NCBI GenBank assembly: GCA_016765255.1
Contig: JAESQI010000305.1
Coordinates: forward strand, 1 to 6,602
DNA from: Robiginitomaculum sp.
Lineage (GTDB): Bacteria > Pseudomonadota > Alphaproteobacteria > Caulobacterales > Maricaulaceae
Length of the DNA stretch: 6,602 bases
Direction of reading: 5' to 3'
Under the pieces are notes generated by a model, which was not told where the DNA came from, did not search any database, and saw only the letters and a list, made by a program, of their open reading frames with translations. The translations under genes and the position numbers were made by a program. Positions within the stretch are counted from its first letter, which is position 1, and every line of letters starts with the position of its first letter. This document shows positions 1 to 5,617 of the stretch, one piece after another.

Positions 1-1335
1 ATCACCGGCTTTAACGGCAGGGAGGCGGACATCATTGCCGTCTTTTTCAGATCCGCTTTCCACGTAAAGGGTGAGGAACCCATCAAACCGAACCACACTC
101 CCCGTAGCGCGCAGGCCAACGGTTTTGGCTTTGTCTTCGATGGTGATGGTGGTGCGTTCCAATTCTGCACTTGACATTTGGGAAGCTGTGGCTCGGTTCC
201 AAATCAATTGGTAGAGTTTCGCTTGATCGCCTGAGAGCCGCAAAACATCTGGCGAACGGGTAAAACTGGTGGGGCGAATGGCTTCATGAGCCTCTTGGGC
301 GTTTTTAGCTTTGGTCTTATAAACACGCGGCGAACTTGGTACATATTTGGCCCCGTATTTATTGGTGATTGTCGAGCGGGCCTCGGTAATGGCTTCGCCG
401 ACCATAGAGACACCGTCTGTTCGCATATAGGTAATCAGGCCCACGGTTTCGCCGCCAATATCAATGCCCTCATAGAGTTTTTGCGCTGTTTGCATGGTAC
501 GGGTTGAGCTAAAGCCAAGTTTACGACTGGCTTCTTGTTGTAAGGTCGATGTAGTGAATGGCGGTTGCGGGTTACGTTTTACGGGTTTGGCTTCGACATT
601 TGTCACAGATAGTGACGCCGCTTTGATCGCGTCCCTTGCACTGAAAGCGAGGATTTCATTATTTAGACTAAACTTTTTAAGCTTCTCTCCATTCAAGGAT
701 ACCAAATTGGCAGGAAAAACTTTGTCCTTGGCGGCGGTGATATTGGCGGCAACACTCCAATATTCTTCAGATTTGAATTGTTCGATTTCGGTTTCGCGCT
801 CACAGATTAAACGCAAGCACACCGATTGCACACGGCCAGCAGAGCGAGCCCCTGGGAGTTTGCGCCACAAGACAGGCGATAATGTAAAGCCTACTAAATA
901 ATCAAGGGCGCGGCGGGCAAGGTAGGCATTGACCAATTCCATATCCAGTTCACGCGGCGCTTTAATCGCGTCGGTGACTGATTTTTTGGTAATGGCGTTA
1001 AACACGACCCGTTCGATTTGTTTTCCTTTGAGGGCTTTTTTCTGGCCCAAAACTTCGAGGAGATGCCATGATATAGCCTCACCTTCCCTGTCCGGGTCAG
1101 TCGCGAGAATAAGCTTGTCTGAATTTTTGAGGGCTTTGACAATGTCGCTGATACGGGTTTTAGATTTGGCGTCAATGGCCCAATCCATAGCAAAATCTTC
1201 ATCAGGACGCACGGAGCCTGTTTTAGATGGCAAGTCCCGCACATGGCCAAAACTGGCGAGAACCTTGTAATCCTTGCCAAGATATTTTTCGATGGTTTTG
1301 GCTTTTGCTGGTGATTCCACAATTACTAAGTTCAT
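1..1335 (-). CDS. topA: DNA topoisomerase I (type IA), N-terminal 445 residues, cut by the window edge
   Basis: Relaxes negatively supercoiled DNA by cutting one strand and passing the other through, using a transient phosphotyrosine bond. The frame is open without a stop from the ATG at 1335 to base 1. The Toprim domain comes first: VESPAKAKTI gives Glu7, and ATDPDREGEA gives Asp80, Asp82 and Glu84, the metal-binding acidic residues. LVNAYLARRALDYLVGF (about 134-150) and PGARSAGRVQSVCLRLI (about 161-177) are typical of the gate domains. The catalytic tyrosine is Tyr303 in GLITYMRTDGV, and the later AHEAIRPT motif is present. The Ser that follows RTD in E. coli is Gly here, which I associate with alphaproteobacterial TopA. 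The C-terminal part, including any zinc ribbons, is outside the window. The start is set by the conserved MNLVIVESPAKAKT opening, although no strong ribosome site precedes it. It is divergent from the small gene at 1517. Confidence 0.97.
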   Translation of the reverse strand, partial: MNLVIVESPAKAKTIEKYLGKDYKVLASFGHVRDLPSKTGSVRPDEDFAMDWAIDAKSKTRISDIVKALKNSDKLILATDPDREGEAISWHLLEVLGQKKALKGKQIERVVFNAITKKSVTDAIKAPRELDMELVNAYLARRALDYLVGFTLSPVLWRKLPGARSAGRVQSVCLRLICERETEIEQFKSEEYWSVAANITAAKDKVFPANLVSLNGEKLKKFSLNNEILAFSARDAIKAASLSVTNVEAKPVKRNPQPPFTTSTLQQEASRKLGFSSTRTMQTAQKLYEGIDIGGETVGLITYMRTDGVSMVGEAITEARSTITNKYGAKYVPSSPRVYKTKAKNAQEAHEAIRPTSFTRSPDVLRLSGDQAKLYQLIWNRATASQMSSAELERTTITIEDKAKTVGLRATGSVVRFDGFLTLYVESGSEKDGNDVRLPAVKAGD

Positions 1336-1367
1336 AAAACACCATGATCTGGATGAGAGATTTTGGC

Positions 1368-1397
1368 GATATGGGGGTAAGTGTCCATGCTTGTCAA
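1368..1397 (-). promoter_or_regulatory. Candidate topA promoter
   Basis: On the minus strand a perfect TTGACA box lies at 1397-1392. After 18 bases it is followed by CATATC at 1373-1368, a poor match to TATAAT (3 of 6). The expected transcription start would lie about 25 bases before the topA ATG. The -35 match and its position are what support the call; the -10 is weak, as is common in alphaproteobacteria. No transcript evidence can be seen from sequence. Confidence 0.4.
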
Positions 1398-1445
1398 CAT
1401 ATTGCGTGTAAATGTGTGTAGATTTTATCAAACACATCTTGTAGT

Positions 1446-1460
1446 TATAAATAAATAAAT
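1446..1460 (+). promoter_or_regulatory. Possible -10 region for the 73-residue gene
   Basis: TATAAA at 1446-1451 matches the -10 consensus at five of six positions and begins a run of ATAA repeats to 1460. No good -35 box stands at the right distance: the bases near 1423-1429 read TTTTATC. If used, it would give a leader of about 60 bases containing the palindrome at 1480-1492. The match may only reflect base composition. Confidence 0.22.
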
Positions 1461-1479
1461 GCTATTTAAGGTGCAATGC

Positions 1480-1492
1480 GATAAATTTTATC
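1480..1492. promoter_or_regulatory. 13-bp palindrome GATAAA-T-TTTATC, possible operator
   Basis: GATAAA (1480-1485) and its exact reverse complement TTTATC (1487-1492) flank a single T. The site lies 24 bases before the ATG at 1517 and about 145 bases from the topA start. Perfect symmetry and its position in a divergent promoter region suggest a binding site for a dimeric regulator. No regulator gene lies next to it and I do not recognise the motif. It is too A/T-rich and too tightly spaced to act as a terminator. Confidence 0.35.
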
Positions 1493-1516
1493 AAATCGAA
1501 TATTAGTGAGGTTTTA

Positions 1517-1738
1517 ATGACAAATACATCATTACCCCCGTCTGGCCAAAGGCATGTTTCTGGTACTATGAAGGCATTCCCCAAGGATGAACAAGCACGG
1601 GATTATATAATTTTCATGTTGGGTGAGTTATGCGAGTTGGCGCAAAAAAACAAACACGATGATATATGGCCGTTTTTAAACCTCAGTTATTTGGCTATCT
1701 CTAAGCGTGAAAAAAAACGAAAATCACCTCGCTCATAA
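1517..1738 (+). CDS. Small conserved-looking hypothetical protein, 73 aa
   Basis: Unknown function. The ATG at 1517 is preceded by GAGG at 1508-1511 with a 5-base gap, a good ribosome site that supports a real gene. The protein has a polar N-terminus (about 1-22), then a stretch likely to be helical, YIIFMLGELCELAQKNKHDD (30-49), a second hydrophobic segment WPFLNLSYLAISK (51-63), and a very basic tail KREKKRKSPRS. There is no signal peptide or clear membrane segment. The pattern MLGEL..LA......D..PFL..SYLA resembles small cytoplasmic alphaproteobacterial proteins with a two-helix core; this is recalled from pattern, not searched. It reads away from topA and runs into dprA with 5 bases between the stops. 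An eight-A run at 1710-1717, coding for part of E-K-K, could be slippery. The coding call is fairly safe and the function is open. Confidence 0.72.
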   Translation: MTNTSLPPSGQRHVSGTMKAFPKDEQARDYIIFMLGELCELAQKNKHDDIWPFLNLSYLAISKREKKRKSPRS

Positions 1739-1752
1739 ACTGCTCATAAATT
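1731..1752. repeat. Tandem 11-bp repeat spanning two convergent stop codons
   Basis: GCTCATAAACT at 1731-1741 is followed directly by GCTCATAAATT at 1742-1752, identical at 10 of 11 positions. The first unit carries the TAA stop of the plus-strand 73-residue gene (1736-1738). The second carries the minus-strand TGA stop of dprA (TCA at 1744-1746). A small duplication at the gene junction is the simplest reading. Confidence 0.6.
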
Positions 1753-2868
1753 TAAGGAAATTTTTCCGTCCACTTCAACGAGAATATCGCCAAATAATTC
1801 TAATTCCAACAATGCTGCTGCGGCGATTGGATAGGGTAGCCCGCTTTGGCGAATAATCTCGTCTCGAATAGTTGGCGTTGGAGAACATAGTGCCAAGATT
1901 ATTTTATGGCCCGCATCAATATCATTTTGTACGCTATCCCAATTTATCTGCGGCGCAAGATAGCTGTTTTCGTCTTCTTCAAAGTCGGGGGTTGGGATAT
2001 TACCGATCACATTTAAAATATCTTCACTGCTTTCGATCAAAGCCGCCCCTTGGCGGATCAAACGGTTACACCCCTTTGTGCGCGGATCAAGGGGCGAGCC
2101 GGGTGCGGCCATAACTTCGCGGTTTTGTTCGAGGGCGTAACGGGCAGTAATGAGCGTGCCAGAGCGTTCGGCAGCTTCTATGACAACAACCCCTTGGCAC
2201 AGCCCGGATATGATCCTGTTGCGGCGTGGGAAGTCGCGAGCCGTCGCCCTATATCCGAGTGGACTTTCAGAGACGAGCGCACCTTTAGTGACCATGTCGT
2301 GATAAAGGTCAGTGTTTTGTCTAGGGTATATATGATTAACACCGCCGCCGAGTACGCCTATTGTACCTGTTTCCAACGCCCCCCAATGGGCGCTGGCATC
2401 AATGCCGCGAGCCAGACCAGAGACGATCACGAACCCTTCCTCGCCCAGTTCAGAGGCGATTTGTCGGGCAAATCTAAGTCCTATGGCAGATGCATTGCGC
2501 GATCCGATAATCGCAATGCAAGGCTTGTGCAATAGGGCAATATTTCCGAGCACACTAATGGTTGGCGGAGTTGGGTCAACGGCGCGGAGATATTTTGGAT
2601 AATCAGGTTCGCAAGACGTTAAGAGCCGAATGCCCATATCTTCAAATGCTAACAATTCTTGCTCAATATCTTCCATTGGCGGGATCACCATTTTAGAGCG
2701 GCGGCCTGAGCGGTTCATCAAGTCTGGTAGAGCGTCTAAGGCCGCGCCCGCACTGCCAAATCGCGCCAGTAAATTGCTAAAGGCCACAGGGCCAACAGTT
2801 GTGGTACGGATCAATCGGAGCCAGTCGCATTTTTCACGAAAGGAAAGTTCGTACAGGGAAGGCTTCAT
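1744..2868 (-). CDS. dprA: DNA-processing protein DprA (DNA protecting protein, Smf)
   Basis: DprA binds incoming single-stranded DNA and loads RecA during natural transformation; it is also found in bacteria not known to be competent. The 374-residue length is normal for the proteobacterial form. Residues about 8-50 (REKCDWLRLIRTTTVGP) look like the N-terminal SAM-like helical region. The Rossmann-like core runs from about 80 to 290 with IAIIGSRNAS (118-127), IVSGLARGIDASAH (148-161), GVLGGGVNHIYP (171-182), SESPLG (200-205), FPRRNRIISGL (213-223) and SGTLITARYALEQNREVMAAPG (236-257). Residues about 325-374 (IRDEIIRQSGLPYPIAAAALLELELFGDI) fit the C-terminal winged-helix domain common in proteobacterial DprA. 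The ATG at 2868 overlaps the plsY stop as ATGA, which points to translational coupling. No key motif is missing. Confidence 0.97.
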   Translation of the reverse strand: MKPSLYELSFREKCDWLRLIRTTTVGPVAFSNLLARFGSAGAALDALPDLMNRSGRRSKMVIPPMEDIEQELLAFEDMGIRLLTSCEPDYPKYLRAVDPTPPTISVLGNIALLHKPCIAIIGSRNASAIGLRFARQIASELGEEGFVIVSGLARGIDASAHWGALETGTIGVLGGGVNHIYPRQNTDLYHDMVTKGALVSESPLGYRATARDFPRRNRIISGLCQGVVVIEAAERSGTLITARYALEQNREVMAAPGSPLDPRTKGCNRLIRQGAALIESSEDILNVIGNIPTPDFEEDENSYLAPQINWDSVQNDIDAGHKIILALCSPTPTIRDEIIRQSGLPYPIAAAALLELELFGDILVEVDGKISLNL

Positions 2869-3458
2869 TTTTTCTTGCCTAAACGCGGCTCTGTGCCTGC
2901 AATGATACGTCCAATATTTTCACGGTGGCGAAATATAATCACGGCCCCCAAAACCACACACAGTACGGCAATATTTTGATGTCCCATACTATATGCACCG
3001 ATGGGGACGGCGATAGCGGTCAATATGCCAGATAGAGAGACAATGCGGGTCAGGAGGGCAGACACCAACCAAGCCCCTGCTGCCAACAAGGCTATGGGCC
3101 AAGACACTGCCAGCAACGCTCCGAAATAAGTCGCTACACCTTTACCGCCTTTAAACCGAAGCCAAACAGGATAACAATGCCCGATCAAAGCCGCGCCGCC
3201 CGCGACAAGCGAAGGCATAAATCCAAAAAAATGAGCGGCAATCAAGGCTGCAACGCCCGCTTTCCCTGCGTCCAAGACAAGGGTCAGGAGTGCAAGCTCT
3301 TTACGCCCCGTGCGCAAAACATTGGTCGCGCCAATTTTGCCCGACCCGATATTGCGAATGTCACCTTGCCCTGCAAATTTGGCAATCAAAAGCCCAAACG
3401 GAATAGATCCCAACAAATAGCCACCAAATAGGGCGAAAAGAATTTCAGTTGTTATCAT
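2865..3458 (-). CDS. plsY: Acyl-phosphate:glycerol-3-phosphate acyltransferase PlsY
   Basis: Integral inner-membrane enzyme that moves an acyl group from acyl-phosphate, made by PlsX, to glycerol-3-phosphate, giving lysophosphatidic acid as the first step of phospholipid synthesis. The 197-residue length is typical. The three conserved cytoplasmic motifs are visible: GSIPFGLL (17-24) with DIRNIGSGKIGATNVLRTG (33-51), then GHCYPVWLRFKGGKGVAT (93-110), then the C-terminal FRHRENIGRIIAGTEPRLG (176-194). The common GSGNxGATN motif reads GSGKIGATN here, a variant I have seen in other alphaproteobacteria. Hydrophobic segments at about 5-25, 55-80, 83-97, 112-150 and 155-176 fit the multi-pass topology. 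It heads the pair with dprA and overlaps it by four bases. Its ATG shares a base with the stop of an upstream 88-codon frame. An AAGGG 12 bases upstream is a distant ribosome site. Confidence 0.97.
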   Translation of the reverse strand: MITTEILFALFGGYLLGSIPFGLLIAKFAGQGDIRNIGSGKIGATNVLRTGRKELALLTLVLDAGKAGVAALIAAHFFGFMPSLVAGGAALIGHCYPVWLRFKGGKGVATYFGALLAVSWPIALLAAGAWLVSALLTRIVSLSGILTAIAVPIGAYSMGHQNIAVLCVVLGAVIIFRHRENIGRIIAGTEPRLGKKK

Positions 3459-3724
3459 TATAATAGTGTGCCCTTAGATATCATCAGAGTCAAAACCGAT
3501 TTTACTAAAAAAGTTGGCGAAGTTTCGAGCCTCAAACCCAGTTCATCCCATACACCCTCGCTCATACCGTTGAAAAGCGTTATCTCATGAAATTTTAGCG
3601 CCCCACTCTGCAAAAGACCTCGCCCATCAGCGGGGTGAGCAAAGTATGGTAAGGCTGGAATTCCCCCAGAGAAGCCGAAACGAGATGCTATAAATTTCCC
3701 GAGATCGGACATTGGATAGATCAA
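3458..3724 (-). CDS. Unidentified short open frame directly upstream of plsY, possibly coding
   Basis: A minus-strand frame of 88 codons from a TTG at 3724, or 84 codons from the first ATG at 3712 (MSDLGKFIASRFGFSGG). Its TAA overlaps the plsY ATG as TAATG, the arrangement of a coupled upstream cistron. An AAGG lies 5 bases before the TTG, and the ATG has no good ribosome site. The predicted product has no signal peptide, no membrane segment and no motif I know; its middle part reads PALPYFAHPADGRGLLQSGA. In many alphaproteobacteria pyrC precedes plsY, but I cannot match this frame to the end of a dihydroorotase. It may be a real small gene, a decayed remnant, or chance: third-base composition does not separate it from non-coding sequence. 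If it is not coding, then 3459-3811 is a 353-base intergenic region with divergent promoters and nothing else I can name. Confidence 0.3.
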   Translation of the reverse strand: MIYPMSDLGKFIASRFGFSGGIPALPYFAHPADGRGLLQSGALKFHEITLFNGMSEGVWDELGLRLETSPTFLVKSVLTLMISKGTLL

Positions 3725-3749
3725 CAGGCCTTATTACGGGGGTCTCTAT

Positions 3750-3778
3750 TTGATTGTCACGGCTAACAATGTAATGAT
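3750..3778 (+). promoter_or_regulatory. Candidate promoter for the exported peptidase gene
   Basis: TTGATT (3750-3755, four of six to TTGACA) and AATGAT (3773-3778, four of six to TATAAT) are 17 bases apart. They would start transcription about 25-30 bases before the ATG at 3812. On the other strand the same segment holds GTGACA (3760-3755) and TAATAA (3736-3731) at 18-base spacing, a possible start for the plsY transcript. Both are weak matches judged by eye. Confidence 0.3.
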
Positions 3779-3811
3779 AAGTTTGAGATAGGCGTCGAAT
3801 GGAAAGTGCAT

Positions 3812-5545
3812 ATGAAACACAGGTTCATTGAACTAATTAAGAAATATTGCGCGAGCGGGCTATTGTTAGCATTTGCCATAACCCCGCAATTAGCATTCGC
3901 ACAATCTGACGATCTTGATACCAATATGGCGAAATCTCCGCGTGCATTGGTTGAGGCTGTCACAATTCCTGCCTTTCTCCCGCCTGAAGAATACAAAAAA
4001 CAATCAGAACAATCGGCCAATACCCGGTTGTTCTCAACAGGTATTGCGCCGCTTCGCCAACCTTTAGCGGATGCACATGATCCCTATTCCTCGATTACAG
4101 CAGCAGAGATCAAAGCCTACGGCGATAAATTGGTTGGTTTCGCCGAGCAATCTCGAAATGACGGAAAAATCCTTTGGGGCCGCATAGAAGGCACAAAATA
4201 TGAGCAAGATGCCCATAAATGGATTTATTCAACCCTTAAAAGTTTTGGTTTGAAAGATGTTCATTACGACAAGTTTCCAACTTACGAATCGATCTGGTTT
4301 CCCTCTAAAAATAGCCTCGAAGTTGTGCATGGGACAGGGATAACAGACGGAAAACCCTTTGCCGTCGAAGGCGCAATAACACCCTTCCCGTCCAAAATCA
4401 CACCTAAGGGAGGTATAGAGGCCGAGCTTATCTATGTGGGGGACGGCACCGCAGCGGAGCTCGTGGGACGCGACCTTACGGGCAAAATCGTGATGGTGCG
4501 TGGCCGCGCAGAATCGAGCGCCCTGTTTAGCTCGGTGCGCATTGCCTATTCACGCATTGCCACTGGTAAATGGGGCACACCCGCAGGGTTTATAGTCTGG
4601 TGGCAAATCCCCGGGGTTAAACAAGTCGCTGGACGTGTCGGCGCACCCGGCGGCGGCGACCAACTTGGTGAAGTGCTACCCTGGATCGGTATCAACGACG
4701 AAAATGGCTATTATCTGCGTAAGTTGCTCGACCGCGCTACCCCGAAAGACCCCGTAACAGTGAAGCTGATTGTTGAAGGTCGAAACCACTCACCAGCAGA
4801 ATTGCAGACCGGAAATGTCTATGCGCTATTGCCTGGTAAATCTGGGAAATATATAATGATGTTTACTCATGTTGATGGGTATTTTTACGGACTGCACGAC
4901 AATGGGGCTTCGGTGGCTGCAAATATGGCTCTGGCACGGCATTATGCAGCAATGCCATTGGAACAGCGCGAACATGGGTTTATCTTTTTGTTTGAGGGCG
5001 GGCATGAGCGCACAGGCGTCGGCGGGACGCGGGATTTTGCTAAGAAATATAGCGATCTGATGCGCAATGATATTTTGCTAGTGACCCGTATGGAGCATTT
5101 GGGCTTTACCCAACAGCTCAAGGAAGGATTTATCACGGGCCCAACCAATGTCGGTTCACCTGTATTTCTCAATCTCTCTAACCGAAGTCCACTCTTGCTT
5201 AAATTATTCAAAGAAGCTGTCAGCCAATATGGGGTCAGTTTGGCGGATTTGTACTCCAATGATCTTGCGACCGACGAGATTGCTTTTTACCCGCCATTCA
5301 ACGATTTCGGCAATCCCATTTTTGCAGGCCTGCTCCAAACGGGGGCATATTATCACACGACAGCAGATGTGGACATGAAGGGTGTAAGTTTTGTCGAAAT
5401 GGAGAAAGCGACCCGGGCTTTCGCCTCTATTTTTGACAAGTTGGGGAAATATACCCTTTCGGATTTGCGTAAAGACGAAGTTCCTTATTTAACGAGCAAT
5501 GTCTATGCCAGCCCGATGTTCAAGCTATATTTGGGGAATAACTGA
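3812..5545 (+). CDS. Exported M28-like zinc peptidase with PA-type insert domain
   Basis: Probable secreted or periplasmic metallopeptidase that trims peptides. I chose the ATG at 3812 (577 aa) over a GTG at 3806 because GGAAA at 3801-3805 is well spaced only for the ATG. A Sec signal peptide covers residues 1-30: basic start, then a hydrophobic core, ending AFA before QSDD. A PA-like region lies at about 185-325 (AELIYVGDGTAAELVGRDLTGK at 204-225). The M28 fold follows, with likely zinc or bridging ligands His353 (THVD), Asp363 (HDNGAS), Glu399 (GGHE), Glu428 (RMEHLG) and His515 (YYHTTADVD). In classical M28 enzymes the GGEE motif supplies the general-base Glu first and a metal ligand second. 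Here the first is His398, so the chemistry may be altered or another residue may act as base. I recall GGHH/GGHE forms in some proteobacterial relatives. Substrate unknown. The Tat-exported amidase gene follows after 72 bases. Confidence 0.85.
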   Translation: MKHRFIELIKKYCASGLLLAFAITPQLAFAQSDDLDTNMAKSPRALVEAVTIPAFLPPEEYKKQSEQSANTRLFSTGIAPLRQPLADAHDPYSSITAAEIKAYGDKLVGFAEQSRNDGKILWGRIEGTKYEQDAHKWIYSTLKSFGLKDVHYDKFPTYESIWFPSKNSLEVVHGTGITDGKPFAVEGAITPFPSKITPKGGIEAELIYVGDGTAAELVGRDLTGKIVMVRGRAESSALFSSVRIAYSRIATGKWGTPAGFIVWWQIPGVKQVAGRVGAPGGGDQLGEVLPWIGINDENGYYLRKLLDRATPKDPVTVKLIVEGRNHSPAELQTGNVYALLPGKSGKYIMMFTHVDGYFYGLHDNGASVAANMALARHYAAMPLEQREHGFIFLFEGGHERTGVGGTRDFAKKYSDLMRNDILLVTRMEHLGFTQQLKEGFITGPTNVGSPVFLNLSNRSPLLLKLFKEAVSQYGVSLADLYSNDLATDEIAFYPPFNDFGNPIFAGLLQTGAYYHTTADVDMKGVSFVEMEKATRAFASIFDKLGKYTLSDLRKDEVPYLTSNVYASPMFKLYLGNN

Positions 5546-5617
5546 CTGTTAGTTCAAACCGTAGATAACCCAAAACTTCCAGCGATAAAAAGCGCCAAAA
5601 CAAAGCAAACCTCATAT

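Larger units (their letters stand above)
1422..1495. repeat. 11-bp direct repeat ATTTTATCAAA, two copies
   Basis: ATTTTATCAAA occurs at 1422-1432 and again at 1485-1495, 63 bases apart, in the A/T-rich region between topA and the 73-residue gene. The first copy sits inside wider arms ATGTGT (1412-1417) and ACACAT (1432-1437). The second copy overlaps a palindrome. Two copies in one divergent promoter region could be paired operator half-sites, but low-complexity A/T sequence also yields such repeats by chance. Confidence 0.45.

Noticed and set aside
286..420. RTDG in place of RTDS after the topoisomerase catalytic tyrosine as a novel active-site change
   Set aside because: The RTDGV form fits alphaproteobacterial topoisomerase I as I know it, so it is a lineage trait and not an anomaly.
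494..901. 135-codon plus-strand frame opposite topA
   Set aside because: It lies antisense to a frame with clear topoisomerase I motifs and its translation shows no recognisable domain. The same holds for the other plus- and minus-strand frames within 204-1322.
1700..1743. Possible intrinsic terminator of dprA using the eight-base T run on the minus strand (1717-1710)
   Set aside because: The only stem I can pair is GTGA/TCAC, with the T run inside the loop rather than after the stem, so it does not form a terminator.
2050..2535. 161-codon plus-strand frame opposite dprA
   Set aside because: Antisense shadow of the conserved DprA Rossmann core, with no ribosome site or known motif.
3461..3805. 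tRNA or small structured RNA between plsY and the peptidase gene
   Set aside because: No T-loop GTTCRANNC pattern or cloverleaf pairing was found, and the short CCC/GGG pairings near 3601-3640 are too small to support an RNA call.
4942..5259. 105-codon minus-strand frame opposite the M28 gene
   Set aside because: Lies across the zinc-ligand region of the exported peptidase; it is a shadow without its own start signals.
5546..5617. Terminator or second promoter between the peptidase and the amidase
   Set aside because: No GC-rich inverted repeat followed by T residues, and no pair of -35/-10 boxes stands out in these 72 bases.
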